Shown here piece after piece: positions 34,916 to 43,422 of a stretch of 64,000 bases of DNA. A program made the position numbers and the translations under genes. The notes below the pieces were generated by a model. The model ran no database searches, was not told the DNA's origin, and worked only from the letters and a program-made list of their open reading frames with translations. Origin of the DNA: JAPYTY01 sp036338435. Lineage in GTDB: Bacteria > Acidobacteriota > UBA6911 > RPQK01 > JADFOI01. Position 1 is the first letter of the stretch; each line of letters starts with the position of its first letter. Location of the stretch: positions 1 to 64,000 of the forward strand of contig JAYZCG010000002.1 of NCBI GenBank assembly GCA_036338435.1. The letters are read 5' to 3'.

Positions 34916-35947
34916 CTACTCTTCTAGCTCCTCTTGGTCATCGCCTGCCAAGAGCGACAACTCAGAAGGCGCACCTAGGTTCTCATTTTTCTTGTACAAC
35001 GAGTAAACAAAAAGCCCAGGAAACGCTGTCACACAATAAAGAAATAAGGTCATAAGAGAAAGCCCAACCGCCATCTCTACTGGAAATCCTATCCGGGAAA
35101 AAAGTAAATAGAATAAACTCTCCCGCAACCCGATGCCATTGATAGTTACAGGAACCATGATGCTCAAGTTTATAATGGGTACAAAGACCAGGAAAACTCC
35201 GAAGGGGGCCTCGATGTGTAGAGCGTGGGCAGCAACCCAGACGATGATCACTGCTAACAACTGAATTATTAATGAGACAACAAGCGTTTTCAGAATAGTT
35301 ACTTTGTTGTGTCTAAGTCTGTTTAGACCCTGGTAAACGAGCTCCATCTTGTCCTCAATGTGCTGCAAATGTTTTCTACGCAGCAACAAACTTATTTTCT
35401 GATGTATCCAAGTATGGAATAGGATCACATTTCCTAACAGATATAGAGTAATGACAACCAAGAAAACGTAGATCAGTCTAACTCCCTCTACGCTTATGTC
35501 CTGAAAGATAGAAAAAAAAGTCCCAATGACTAACAAGGCACATAAGCCGGCACTTCTCTCCAAAACTGTGGTGGTCAATGTGGTTGACATTCCCCGATGC
35601 TCACGTTTGCCTAGGTAGTAAGCTCTAAAAAAATCTCCCCCAATACCTGAAGGTAAGAACAAATTAAAAAAATACCCAATTAAGTTAAGCTCGGTTAGTT
35701 TTAAAAATCTGGTATGAATATTGAAATCTCTAAGAATTACCTGCCACCGAATGCTTGAGAATGCCAAGCTGACCACCTGGATAAGAACGCCCAGACAAAT
35801 GAAAAATGGATCAGCCGACAACAGGATGTTTGCCAGCACCCTAAGATCCATCTGGTAAATGAGAAAACCCAGTAGACCCACGGTAATGAGAACCTTTATA
35901 GTCACTCTTATCCAGTGAGACATAGTTACAAAATCAAATTTTGACAA
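34916..35947 (-). CDS. Lysylphosphatidylglycerol synthase TM-like / flippase-like membrane protein
   Basis: The 343-residue integral membrane protein has about eight hydrophobic segments and the UPF0104 landmarks NLIGYFFNLFLPSGIGGD and, near the C-terminus, INGIGLRESLFYLLF. These match the transmembrane domain shared by MprF flippases and by stand-alone flippase-like proteins of glycan or glycolipid export. The synthase domain of MprF is absent. The first in-frame start is TTG at 35947, and ATG 35923 (MSHWIRVTIK) is an equally good choice. It is divergent from the NusG-like gene. Confidence 0.75.
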   Translation of the reverse strand: MSKFDFVTMSHWIRVTIKVLITVGLLGFLIYQMDLRVLANILLSADPFFICLGVLIQVVSLAFSSIRWQVILRDFNIHTRFLKLTELNLIGYFFNLFLPSGIGGDFFRAYYLGKREHRGMSTTLTTTVLERSAGLCALLVIGTFFSIFQDISVEGVRLIYVFLVVITLYLLGNVILFHTWIHQKISLLLRRKHLQHIEDKMELVYQGLNRLRHNKVTILKTLVVSLIIQLLAVIIVWVAAHALHIEAPFGVFLVFVPIINLSIMVPVTINGIGLRESLFYLLFSRIGFPVEMAVGLSLMTLFLYCVTAFPGLFVYSLYKKNENLGAPSELSLLAGDDQEELEE

Positions 35948-35949
35948 AA

Positions 35950-35978
35950 TTGCCTGAAAAGCGTCAACTCTTTATAAT
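35950..35978 (+). promoter_or_regulatory. Promoter of the NusG-like gene
   Basis: TTGCCT (35950-35955) and TATAAT (35973-35978) are separated by 17 bp. The transcript would begin near 35985, leaving about 46 nt before the ATG at 36031. It uses the same TTGCCT -35 as the promoter at 203-231. Confidence 0.6.
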
Positions 35979-36030
35979 CCCACCGCATGTTAGATAACTT
36001 ATTTTAACCATCGGTGTACAGTCTACCTCA

Positions 36031-36552
36031 ATGAACACTGAGCTCTTAAAATCAAATATTCAACCTCACTGGTATGCAATCGTCACCCGTTCACGACATG
36101 AAAAGGTTGTAGCAGAGCAATTATGGCAAAAAGAAGTTGAATGTTTTCTTCCCCTGCAAGAAATCCTTTCCAAGTGGAAAGATCGCTACAAAAAAATCCA
36201 GCGGCCCCTGTTCCCAGGCTATCTATTCGTACATGTTCTCATTGAGAAGCGTCGTCTTGACATTCTGAAAGTCCCATCAGTGGTTAGAATCGTTGAATTT
36301 GAGGGCCATGCTACTTCCATCCCTGAAACACAGGTAGAGGCAATAAAAAGGTTGATTTTCAGCACCTTACCTTATGATCCCTATCCCTATATCGAATCTG
36401 GAGACATAGTAGAAATTATTCGAGGGCCACTCCGAGGACTGCGGGGCACTCTACTTGAGAAAAAAGGCGTTCATCAATTCATCTTGTCCATCGACTTAAT
36501 TCAACAGGCCGTCTCCTGCGAAATTGATGCCCACGATGTGGTCAAAATTTAA
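36031..36552 (+). CDS. NusG-like transcription antiterminator (UpxY/RfaH-type)
   Basis: The 173-residue protein has a NusG N-terminal domain with the sequence WYAIVTRSRHEKVVAEQL and the strand QRPLFPGYLFVHV, and a KOW motif in SGDIVEIIRGPLRGLRG. It is a specialised NusG paralogue rather than housekeeping NusG, because it stands alone, away from secE and rplK. Relatives such as UpxY and RfaH act on surface-polysaccharide operons. Two glycosyltransferases and a sugar cassette lie in the window, but none is adjacent, so its target is unknown. It converges on guaB. Confidence 0.8.
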   Translation: MNTELLKSNIQPHWYAIVTRSRHEKVVAEQLWQKEVECFLPLQEILSKWKDRYKKIQRPLFPGYLFVHVLIEKRRLDILKVPSVVRIVEFEGHATSIPETQVEAIKRLIFSTLPYDPYPYIESGDIVEIIRGPLRGLRGTLLEKKGVHQFILSIDLIQQAVSCEIDAHDVVKI

Positions 36553-36697
36553 CAATTTCACATCATGGGTTAGTCAGAGCGCACATTCATGCAAACTCAT
36601 TGCGCATGTATCACCGATTTAATCTTAAGAAAGGGTTACGCATCCGGACTGCATTCGATGGCTCTGGACGCTCTGCTACACAATCAAAGACTAGTGT

Positions 36698-38158
36698 TTA
36701 ATCACCAAGTCGATAATTAGGAGCCTCTTTGGTGACAATCACATCATGCACATGGGATTCACGCAAACCTAGATGGCTAACTCTCATTAGTTTGGCGTTG
36801 GTCTGTAGCTTCCGGATGTTTGCAACTCCACAATACCCCATTCCAGATCGCACACCTCCCATCAAAAAAGGAATTAACTCCTCCATACTGCCCTTGTAGG
36901 GAACCCGTCCCTCAATACCCTCAGGCACCATCTTCCGATCCCCATTTACGGTCTCCTGTCCGTAACGGTCCGCACTACCTTCTTCCATCGCTCCTAAAGA
37001 GCCCATACCACGATAGGTCTTATAGCTACGATTCTGATAAAGAACTAACTCGCCCGGTGATTCGTCAGTACCAGCAAACATGTTCCCAACCATTACACAG
37101 TCAGCACCTGCTGCCAGCGCTTTAGTGATGTCTCCTGAAAACTTAATGCCACCATCTGCAATGACTGGGATCTTCATCTTATGAGCGACTTTAGCCACGT
37201 TCATGATGGCCGTGATTTGGGGAACTCCTACACCAGTGACAACACGAGTGGTACAGATGCTTCCCGGGCCCATTCCTACCTTGACACCGTCCACCCCCAG
37301 ATCTCCTAATGCTCGAACGGCTTGGCCACTGGCAATATTGCCCACTACTAAATCAATATTACTTAGATTTTTTCTGAGTTCCTTCACCGCTTTCAGAACC
37401 CGTCCAGTATGGCCATGAGCAGTGTCCACAACGATGACATCAGCCCCCGAGTTTTCCAATTCCATTGCCCGCTCCAGAAAATCTCCCGTTACTCCTACGG
37501 CTGCTCCCACACGCAGGCGCCCATAGGAATCCTTGGCCGCATTAGGATAGGTAATCACCTTCATAATATCCTTGACAGTGATAAGTCCCTTCAACTTATC
37601 ACTCCTATCGACCACTAGAAGTTTCTCGATGCGATTCTCGTGTAACTTCTTTTTAGCCTTCTCCATAGAAATGCCCACACGTACAGTCACAAGATTTTCC
37701 TTAGTCATAATCTTAGAGGCAGGAAGATCCAGGTTGGTCTCAAAGCGAAGATCACGATTAGTAAGAATACCCATGAGCTTCCCTTTGGTGTCGGTAATAG
37801 GCACACCAGAAATCTTGTGCTTACGCATTACATCCAGGACATCACGAATGCGATGATTTGGTCTCATGGTCACCGGATCCACAATCATCCCGGACTCGGA
37901 ACGTTTCACCTTGTCCACTTCAGCCGCTTGGAGTTCACATGTAAGATTACGGTGGATAATCCCAATGCCTCCTTGCCGAGCCAGAGCAATAGCAACATTG
38001 GCTTCAGTTACCGTGTCCATAGCTGCAGAAGAAAGCGGAATATGGAGTTGAATATTACGTGAGAAAATGGTTCGAAGGTCCGCCTCTGCCGGCAAAACAC
38101 TACTCTTGGCCGGCATTAGCAAAACATCATCAAAGGTCAGTGCTTCGGGTATCCCCAT
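36698..38158 (-). CDS. guaB: IMP dehydrogenase GuaB
   Basis: GuaB converts IMP to XMP with NAD, the branch point to GMP. I start the gene at ATG 38158. That gives 486 residues beginning MGIPEALTFDDVLLMPA, as in known GuaB proteins. The frame stays open to 38254, but a consensus promoter sits in the extension, so those codons are not translated. Two CBS domains occupy about residues 90-205 and the catalytic Cys is in GPGSICTTRVVTGVG. The promoter implies a leaderless mRNA. It is divergent from secA. Confidence 0.93.
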   Translation of the reverse strand: MGIPEALTFDDVLLMPAKSSVLPAEADLRTIFSRNIQLHIPLSSAAMDTVTEANVAIALARQGGIGIIHRNLTCELQAAEVDKVKRSESGMIVDPVTMRPNHRIRDVLDVMRKHKISGVPITDTKGKLMGILTNRDLRFETNLDLPASKIMTKENLVTVRVGISMEKAKKKLHENRIEKLLVVDRSDKLKGLITVKDIMKVITYPNAAKDSYGRLRVGAAVGVTGDFLERAMELENSGADVIVVDTAHGHTGRVLKAVKELRKNLSNIDLVVGNIASGQAVRALGDLGVDGVKVGMGPGSICTTRVVTGVGVPQITAIMNVAKVAHKMKIPVIADGGIKFSGDITKALAAGADCVMVGNMFAGTDESPGELVLYQNRSYKTYRGMGSLGAMEEGSADRYGQETVNGDRKMVPEGIEGRVPYKGSMEELIPFLMGGVRSGMGYCGVANIRKLQTNAKLMRVSHLGLRESHVHDVIVTKEAPNYRLGD

Positions 38159-38164
38159 GGGCGG

Positions 38165-38193
38165 ATTATAGGGATCGATCTTGGATGTGTCAA
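38165..38193 (-). promoter_or_regulatory. Consensus promoter of guaB, leaderless geometry
   Basis: On the reverse strand TTGACA (38188-38193) and TATAAT (38165-38170) are perfect consensus hexamers 17 bp apart. Only 6 nt separate the -10 from the ATG at 38158, so transcription should begin at or next to the A of the start codon. No Shine-Dalgarno is present. This also fixes the guaB start. Confidence 0.8.
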
Positions 38194-38227
38194 TTATATG
38201 ACACAGTTTCCGATTTAGTTCCCATGG

Positions 38228-38233
38228 TACAAT
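38228..38233 (+). promoter_or_regulatory. -10 element of secA, leaderless geometry
   Basis: TACAAT at 38228-38233 is 7 nt before the secA ATG at 38241, with no Shine-Dalgarno between. The -35 region at 16-18 bp spacing is poor. It mirrors the guaB arrangement on the other strand of the same short gap. Confidence 0.4.
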
Positions 38234-38240
38234 CCTCGAC

Positions 38241-40928
38241 ATGTTTAATGCCATTTTGGCGAAATTTATAGGTAGTCACAACGAGCGTGAACTCAAGAAT
38301 GTTCACCCCGTGGTGGAGTCCGTGAACGAATTGGAAAAAAGCATTTCTAGGCTGTCCGACACTGATCTCAAATGTAAGACCTCTGAGTTCAAGAAACGTC
38401 TTAAGGCGGGAGAATCTTTAGATGATCTTCTTCCCGAAGCCTTTGCAGTTGTCCGTGAAGCAAGTAAACGAATCGTTAATATGCGTCATTTTGACGTTCA
38501 GCTGATCGGGGGGATTGTCCTGCACAAAGGTAAAATAGCGGAAATGAAAACAGGTGAAGGCAAAACCCTAGTAGCCACATTGCCTGTTTACCTCAATGCT
38601 CTGGATGGTAACGGTGTTCACGTTGTCACTGTTAATGACTACCTCGCACGACGCGATGCAGAATGGATGAGCCCCATCTACAAGTTTCTGGAACTAGATG
38701 TAGGAGTTGTTCAACACGACATGTCAGAAGAGGAACGCAAGGCTGCCTACTGCTGTGATGTCACTTATGGGACCAATAACGAATTTGGCTTTGATTACCT
38801 GCGTGACAACATGAAATATACGGCATCAGACTGCGTTCAGCGGACCCACACTTTCGCCATTGTAGATGAAGTAGATTCCATTCTCGTTGATGAAGCTCGC
38901 ACTCCTCTGATTATCAGTGGTCCTTCCGAAGAATCCACCGACAAGTACTACAAAATAGATAAATTGATTCCACGTCTTGTTCAAGAACAAGACTACAAGA
39001 TCGATGAGAAAGCTCGCACGGTTGTCCTGCAGGAAACAGGTATTGAAAAAGGAGAGAGTTTTCTCGACATTGAAAACCTCTACGATCCTCGCCACATGGA
39101 TATGGTTCACCATATCCAACAGGCTCTAAAAGCCCATGCACTGTTCAAAAGAGATGCTGACTACGTGGTAAAGGAAGGGCAAGTAATTATAGTTGATGAG
39201 TTCACGGGACGTTTAATGCCAGGACGACGCTACTCTGACGGGCTTCACCAGGCTCTGGAGGCAAAAGAGGGAGTCCGCATTGAGCGAGAAAACCAAACTC
39301 TTGCCACCGTTACATTTCAAAACTACTTCCGAATGTACGACAAACTGGCCGGAATGACAGGAACAGCTGAAACTGAAGCCGATGAGTTTGAAAAGATTTA
39401 TAAGTTAGATGTTATCGTCATCCCCACCAATAAAAATCTTATTCGTCAGGAACATCCAGATATGGTCTACCGGACGGAACGTGAGAAATTTAATGCCGTG
39501 GCCGATGAGATTAAAGAACTCCACCAAAAGGGACAGCCGGTCTTGGTAGGAACGACTTCGATAGAAAAGTCGGAAAGACTCTCAGTCTTACTAAAACGAC
39601 GAGGCACCAAACATGTTGTCCTCAACGCAAAATATCACGAAAAAGAAGCAGAAATTGTTTTCCAAGCCGGCAAGAAAGGTTCTGTGACGATTGCCACCAA
39701 TATGGCCGGTCGTGGCACTGATATTGTTCTAGGAGGGAATCCTGAGTTCCAGGCCAAGTTAATTTTGAGAAATCGCAAAATTAATCCAGAAGAGCATGTG
39801 GATAAATATCAAGTAGAACTCGACAAACTACTGCCAGACTGGAAAAAAGAGCACGACGAGGTCATCAATTTGGGGGGAATCCATATCATAGGAACAGAAC
39901 GCCACGAAGCTCGACGCATTGATAATCAGCTTCGCGGCCGATCTGGCCGACAGGGTGATCCAGGATCTAGTCGTTTTTATCTTTCCCTCGAAGACGATTT
40001 AATGCGGATTTTTGGATCGGACAATCTTTCTGGTCTTATGCACAAATTGGGTATGGAAGAAGGTGTTCCCGTAGAATCTAAGCTGATTACAAAACAAATC
40101 GAACGAGCTCAAAAACAGGTGGAAGCAAGAAATTTTGAGATCAGAAAACATCTGCTCGAATATGACGACGTAATGAACAAGCAACGTGAGGAGATCTATC
40201 GGTTTCGCCACGACCTACTAGACAAACAAGATCAAAAAGAATATATCCTGGGACTTGCGAGAGAAATTCTCATTGAATTTTTAGATACCTATGCCCATCT
40301 CGATATCAATCCAGAAGACTGGGATCTGGAAAACCTCAAGGTAAACTTAAGACGTGTTTTTGCGCTGGATCTACCAGACAATATAGATGAGATATCCCGA
40401 CCTGAGTTGGAAGAACAGTTGCTCAATCAAATAAAATCAAAATACACCAACAAAGAAGATGACATTGGCACTGACATGATGCGCTGGTATGAACAAATGG
40501 TCATGTTACAGATTATGGATCAGCAATGGAAAGATCATCTCCTTGCGCTGGACCATCTTAAAGAGGGTATTGGGCTCAGAGGCTATGGACAAAGGGATCC
40601 GTTGGTAGAATATAAGCGGGAATCCTTCAGTTTATTTGAAGAGCTATGGAATCGGGCTACCGAAGAGATGGTCAAGATGCTCTTTCTACTGCGGCCAATT
40701 ACCGAAGAAGGCAAACGCGAACTTTTGACGACCCAACAAAAAAGTCAGAACATTCGTTATTCTGGATCTGAGGGAAATTCTCCCGTAGCCTTACGACCCA
40801 ACCAACCAGCAGAAAGCCGAACACCCACAGCTGTGACACCTATAGTTCACTCTACTCCCAAGGTGGGACGCAACGCCCCATGTCCTTGTGGTTCCGGCAA
40901 AAAATACAAAAAATGCTGTAGCCGATAG
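38241..40928 (+). CDS. secA: Preprotein translocase ATPase SecA
   Basis: SecA drives post-translational export through SecYEG. The 895-residue protein starts MFNAILAKFIGSHNERELK. It has Walker A in MKTGEGKTLVA (about residues 100-110), the DEAD-like DEVDSILVDEA, and the PPXD, HSD and HWD regions. The C-terminal zinc ligand motif CPCGSGKKYKKCC is intact. The ATG has no Shine-Dalgarno, but a TACAAT hexamer lies 7 nt upstream. It is divergent from guaB with an 82-bp gap. Confidence 0.97.
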   Translation: MFNAILAKFIGSHNERELKNVHPVVESVNELEKSISRLSDTDLKCKTSEFKKRLKAGESLDDLLPEAFAVVREASKRIVNMRHFDVQLIGGIVLHKGKIAEMKTGEGKTLVATLPVYLNALDGNGVHVVTVNDYLARRDAEWMSPIYKFLELDVGVVQHDMSEEERKAAYCCDVTYGTNNEFGFDYLRDNMKYTASDCVQRTHTFAIVDEVDSILVDEARTPLIISGPSEESTDKYYKIDKLIPRLVQEQDYKIDEKARTVVLQETGIEKGESFLDIENLYDPRHMDMVHHIQQALKAHALFKRDADYVVKEGQVIIVDEFTGRLMPGRRYSDGLHQALEAKEGVRIERENQTLATVTFQNYFRMYDKLAGMTGTAETEADEFEKIYKLDVIVIPTNKNLIRQEHPDMVYRTEREKFNAVADEIKELHQKGQPVLVGTTSIEKSERLSVLLKRRGTKHVVLNAKYHEKEAEIVFQAGKKGSVTIATNMAGRGTDIVLGGNPEFQAKLILRNRKINPEEHVDKYQVELDKLLPDWKKEHDEVINLGGIHIIGTERHEARRIDNQLRGRSGRQGDPGSSRFYLSLEDDLMRIFGSDNLSGLMHKLGMEEGVPVESKLITKQIERAQKQVEARNFEIRKHLLEYDDVMNKQREEIYRFRHDLLDKQDQKEYILGLAREILIEFLDTYAHLDINPEDWDLENLKVNLRRVFALDLPDNIDEISRPELEEQLLNQIKSKYTNKEDDIGTDMMRWYEQMVMLQIMDQQWKDHLLALDHLKEGIGLRGYGQRDPLVEYKRESFSLFEELWNRATEEMVKMLFLLRPITEEGKRELLTTQQKSQNIRYSGSEGNSPVALRPNQPAESRTPTAVTPIVHSTPKVGRNAPCPCGSGKKYKKCCSR

Positions 40929-41096
40929 GTCGGGAGTCAAAGAAAAAATGATCTATTGCCTCACCAGCACTTGCAAAGCAGCACTCCACTTAAGGAGTAC
41001 ATATTAACGGGAAGTCTTGAGTCTGAAATCGTATCCGAACTGACTTAACAATGAGCAATCAACCCAGCCATCCGGACTGTTTCACTTTAGTTGGTT

Positions 41097-42131
41097 CTAA
41101 ACCTGCACTTTTTCCTGACCAGCAACTGAACGGTTCACGGCTCCGGCAATCATTTGCAATTCTCGCATAAGTGACTCAAACTGCTCCAATTCCATCGATT
41201 GGGCCCCATCGCAAATCGCATTGTCTGGATCATGGTGCACTTCAACTAACAACCCATCAGCACCGGCAGCCACTACAGCTCGTGCGAGTGGGGCAACCTT
41301 GTCTCGAACACCCATCGCATGACTCGGATCAACAATAACAGGCAAGTGGCTCAAATTGTGGAGCACGGGAATAGCTGCAACATCTAATGTATTTCTAGTT
41401 TGTGTTTCAAAGGTCCGAATCCCTCGTTCACAAAGAAGGACCCGATGATTCCCCTCCGCCATTATGTACTCAGCAGCCAATAGCAAATCAGAAATTGTAG
41501 CACTCATTCCGCGCTTGAGAAGTGCTGGAATATTAACTCTTCCGATATCCCGCAACAGGCCGTAGTTCTGCATATTACGAGCCCCAATCTGGATAATGTC
41601 AATATAGTCTTCAGCCAGCGGGAGTTGGCTGGATTCCATCACTTCAGAGATGACAAGCAACCCATGTTTGTCAGCTGCTCGGCGAATAGCCTTCAGCCCT
41701 TCCTCACCATGTCCTTGGAAGGAATACGGAGAAGTGCGAGGTTTGAATGCCCCACCGCGGATGATCTTAGCACCTGCGGCCTTTACCCTCTCGGCGACGA
41801 TGTCACAGTTTTCAAAGTTCTCAATCGTACATGGCCCGGCCATTACGATCACCTCATCACCACCAATTCTCACATCACCGATTTCAACTATGGTTCCCTC
41901 TGGACGAAAGGCACGGGAAGCTAGCTTGTATGGAGCGCTTATCCTATGCACCTCCTTCACCCCATTCAAAATCTCGTAATCACGCGTGTCTACAACTTTG
42001 GCGCCAACAGCTCCCAAGATGGTACGCTCTACACCGGTGGACGGATGGACATCAAAGCCCTGAGATTTGAGTTTGTCGACCACACCTTCAATCTGTTTCT
42101 CCGTGGCATCTCGCTGCATGACGATAACCAT
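41097..42131 (-). CDS. aroF: 3-deoxy-7-phosphoheptulonate synthase (DAHP synthase, type I beta)
   Basis: DAHP synthase makes the first intermediate of the shikimate pathway from PEP and erythrose 4-phosphate. The 344-residue protein has an N-terminal ferredoxin-like domain (about residues 1-70) ahead of the barrel. This is the arrangement of the Thermotoga-type enzyme, where that domain carries feedback control by Tyr or Phe. Barrel motifs are AGPCTIEN, IIRGGAFKPRTSPYSFQG and IVDPSHAMG. A GAAGGAG binding site precedes the ATG. It lies 25 nt after the chorismate mutase gene. Confidence 0.9.
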   Translation of the reverse strand: MVIVMQRDATEKQIEGVVDKLKSQGFDVHPSTGVERTILGAVGAKVVDTRDYEILNGVKEVHRISAPYKLASRAFRPEGTIVEIGDVRIGGDEVIVMAGPCTIENFENCDIVAERVKAAGAKIIRGGAFKPRTSPYSFQGHGEEGLKAIRRAADKHGLLVISEVMESSQLPLAEDYIDIIQIGARNMQNYGLLRDIGRVNIPALLKRGMSATISDLLLAAEYIMAEGNHRVLLCERGIRTFETQTRNTLDVAAIPVLHNLSHLPVIVDPSHAMGVRDKVAPLARAVVAAGADGLLVEVHHDPDNAICDGAQSMELEQFESLMRELQMIAGAVNRSVAGQEKVQV

Positions 42132-42156
42132 GGTTCATAACTCCTTCACTGATTGG

Positions 42157-42444
42157 TTAGTTATTTTGCTTTTTCCGATCTTGAGACTGCTCTTGAGTAC
42201 GTCTTGACTCATCAACAATTCGCTCAAAAAGTCTCCTCACTGCCTCTTTGGTAAGAGGACCCGTGGAAGCTTTTTGAACATTATCGATCACGATTTTTTC
42301 TCTTCTAGGATCATAAACTTCAATATTCAGCTTCTTTTTGATCTTCCCGATCTCAACGGCACACTGACTTCTGCTGTTGAGAAGTTCCACTAACTTAAGA
42401 TCAATTTTATCAATTCTCTCCCGCCAAACCTCAATCTCATCCAT
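42157..42444 (-). CDS. aroQ: Chorismate mutase (AroQ type)
   Basis: The 95-residue all-helical protein converts chorismate to prephenate, the branch toward Phe and Tyr. It has the AroQ pattern WRERIDKIDLKLVELLNSR at the N-terminus, KIKKK (catalytic Lys region) near 35-38, and VYDPRREKIVIDNV further on. It lacks any fused prephenate dehydratase domain. It is followed by DAHP synthase, with which it may form a regulated complex as in some bacteria. The start ATG has no clear Shine-Dalgarno; a short upstream reading frame overlaps it. Confidence 0.88.
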   Translation of the reverse strand: MDEIEVWRERIDKIDLKLVELLNSRSQCAVEIGKIKKKLNIEVYDPRREKIVIDNVQKASTGPLTKEAVRRLFERIVDESRRTQEQSQDRKKQNN

Positions 42445-42568
42445 TTAAACTATCCATTATGTCTACATGCCCTATTAGAAAGTGATAGACCGTATGTCCT
42501 GCCATTTCCCCTTCGATTTCTCCTCTGACTATTGCACAATGGGTAGAGCAGAGTCCACTTCTGTAGCG

Positions 42569-42597
42569 ATGATAAAATAAACACAAGGTGCGTGCAA
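42569..42597 (-). promoter_or_regulatory. Promoter for chorismate mutase and DAHP synthase
   Basis: On the reverse strand TTGCAC (42592-42597) and TATCAT (42569-42574) are 17 bp apart, in the 180-nt gap between trpA and the chorismate mutase gene. The leader would be about 118 nt long. It can uncouple the common-pathway genes from trp operon attenuation. Confidence 0.5.
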
Positions 42598-42624
42598 AAC
42601 CTACAGGCCCATAACGCTAGCGGA

Positions 42625-43404
42625 TCAGATATTTGAAATCAAGCTATTTTTCACATACTTACCAACTTTTGCCGCCAAATTTCGATCCAACCTATGCTCC
42701 TCGATAAAATCTACAATAGCTGAACCGACCACGGCACCTTCAGCATACTCCCATACTCGATGAACATCTTGAGCCGTGGCAATGCCGAATCCCACCGCAA
42801 TAGGTAGTTGCGTTACTCTCCTCACCCGTGTAACAGTTTCAGGCACTGACTGAGTAACATCAGACTGTTTTCCTGTCACGCCTGTGCGAGCAACCACGTA
42901 GACAAATCCTTTACTTACTTCCTGTATCCTGTTGAGTCTTTCATCCGAAGAAGTAGGAGCAGCTAAAAATACTGTATCCAATCCCACGAACGGCTTCATA
43001 CGCACATACTCCTCTGGTATAAGGTCCGAGATGAGAATGCCGTCTAAACCCACCTCGGTGGCCTGGGAATCTAGTTTTTCCTTGCCATACTTCAATACCG
43101 GATTGAGATATGTCATGAAAATGAGTCCAACATCCGTTTTCTGTCTAAGCTCACGCACTAGACCCAGATAATCTGAGAAAGAATACCCGTGCTTTAAAGC
43201 TCCAAAAGAAGATTTCTGGATAATTGGACCATCGGCGATCGGATCAGAAAAAGGAATTCCAATCTCCACAATGTGCGACCCAGCCTCTGCCAAACTAATT
43301 ATTATATCCCGGGTTGTCTCCAGATCGGGGTGGCCAGCTGTAACAAAGGGAATAAAACATTGTTTGTTTACAGTAAAGATATCTTCTAGCCTGGACATAC
43401 TCAC
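42625..43404 (-). CDS. trpA: Tryptophan synthase alpha chain
   Basis: TrpA cleaves indole-3-glycerol phosphate to indole and passes the indole to TrpB. The 259-residue TIM barrel has the catalytic Glu in HIVEIGIPFSDPIADGP and Asp in GLDGILISDLIPEE. The phosphate-binding stretch VGFGIATAQDV is intact. It is the last trp gene and follows trpB by 18 nt. A promoter for chorismate mutase lies immediately downstream. Confidence 0.96.
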   Translation of the reverse strand: MSMSRLEDIFTVNKQCFIPFVTAGHPDLETTRDIIISLAEAGSHIVEIGIPFSDPIADGPIIQKSSFGALKHGYSFSDYLGLVRELRQKTDVGLIFMTYLNPVLKYGKEKLDSQATEVGLDGILISDLIPEEYVRMKPFVGLDTVFLAAPTSSDERLNRIQEVSKGFVYVVARTGVTGKQSDVTQSVPETVTRVRRVTQLPIAVGFGIATAQDVHRVWEYAEGAVVGSAIVDFIEEHRLDRNLAAKVGKYVKNSLISNI

Positions 43405-43422
43405 CCCTCAAACGATCTTCGT

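Noticed and set aside
38159..38254. In-frame extension of guaB to 38254
   Set aside because: It overlaps the secA start and contains the consensus guaB promoter. Known GuaB proteins start at the MGIPEALTFDD position.
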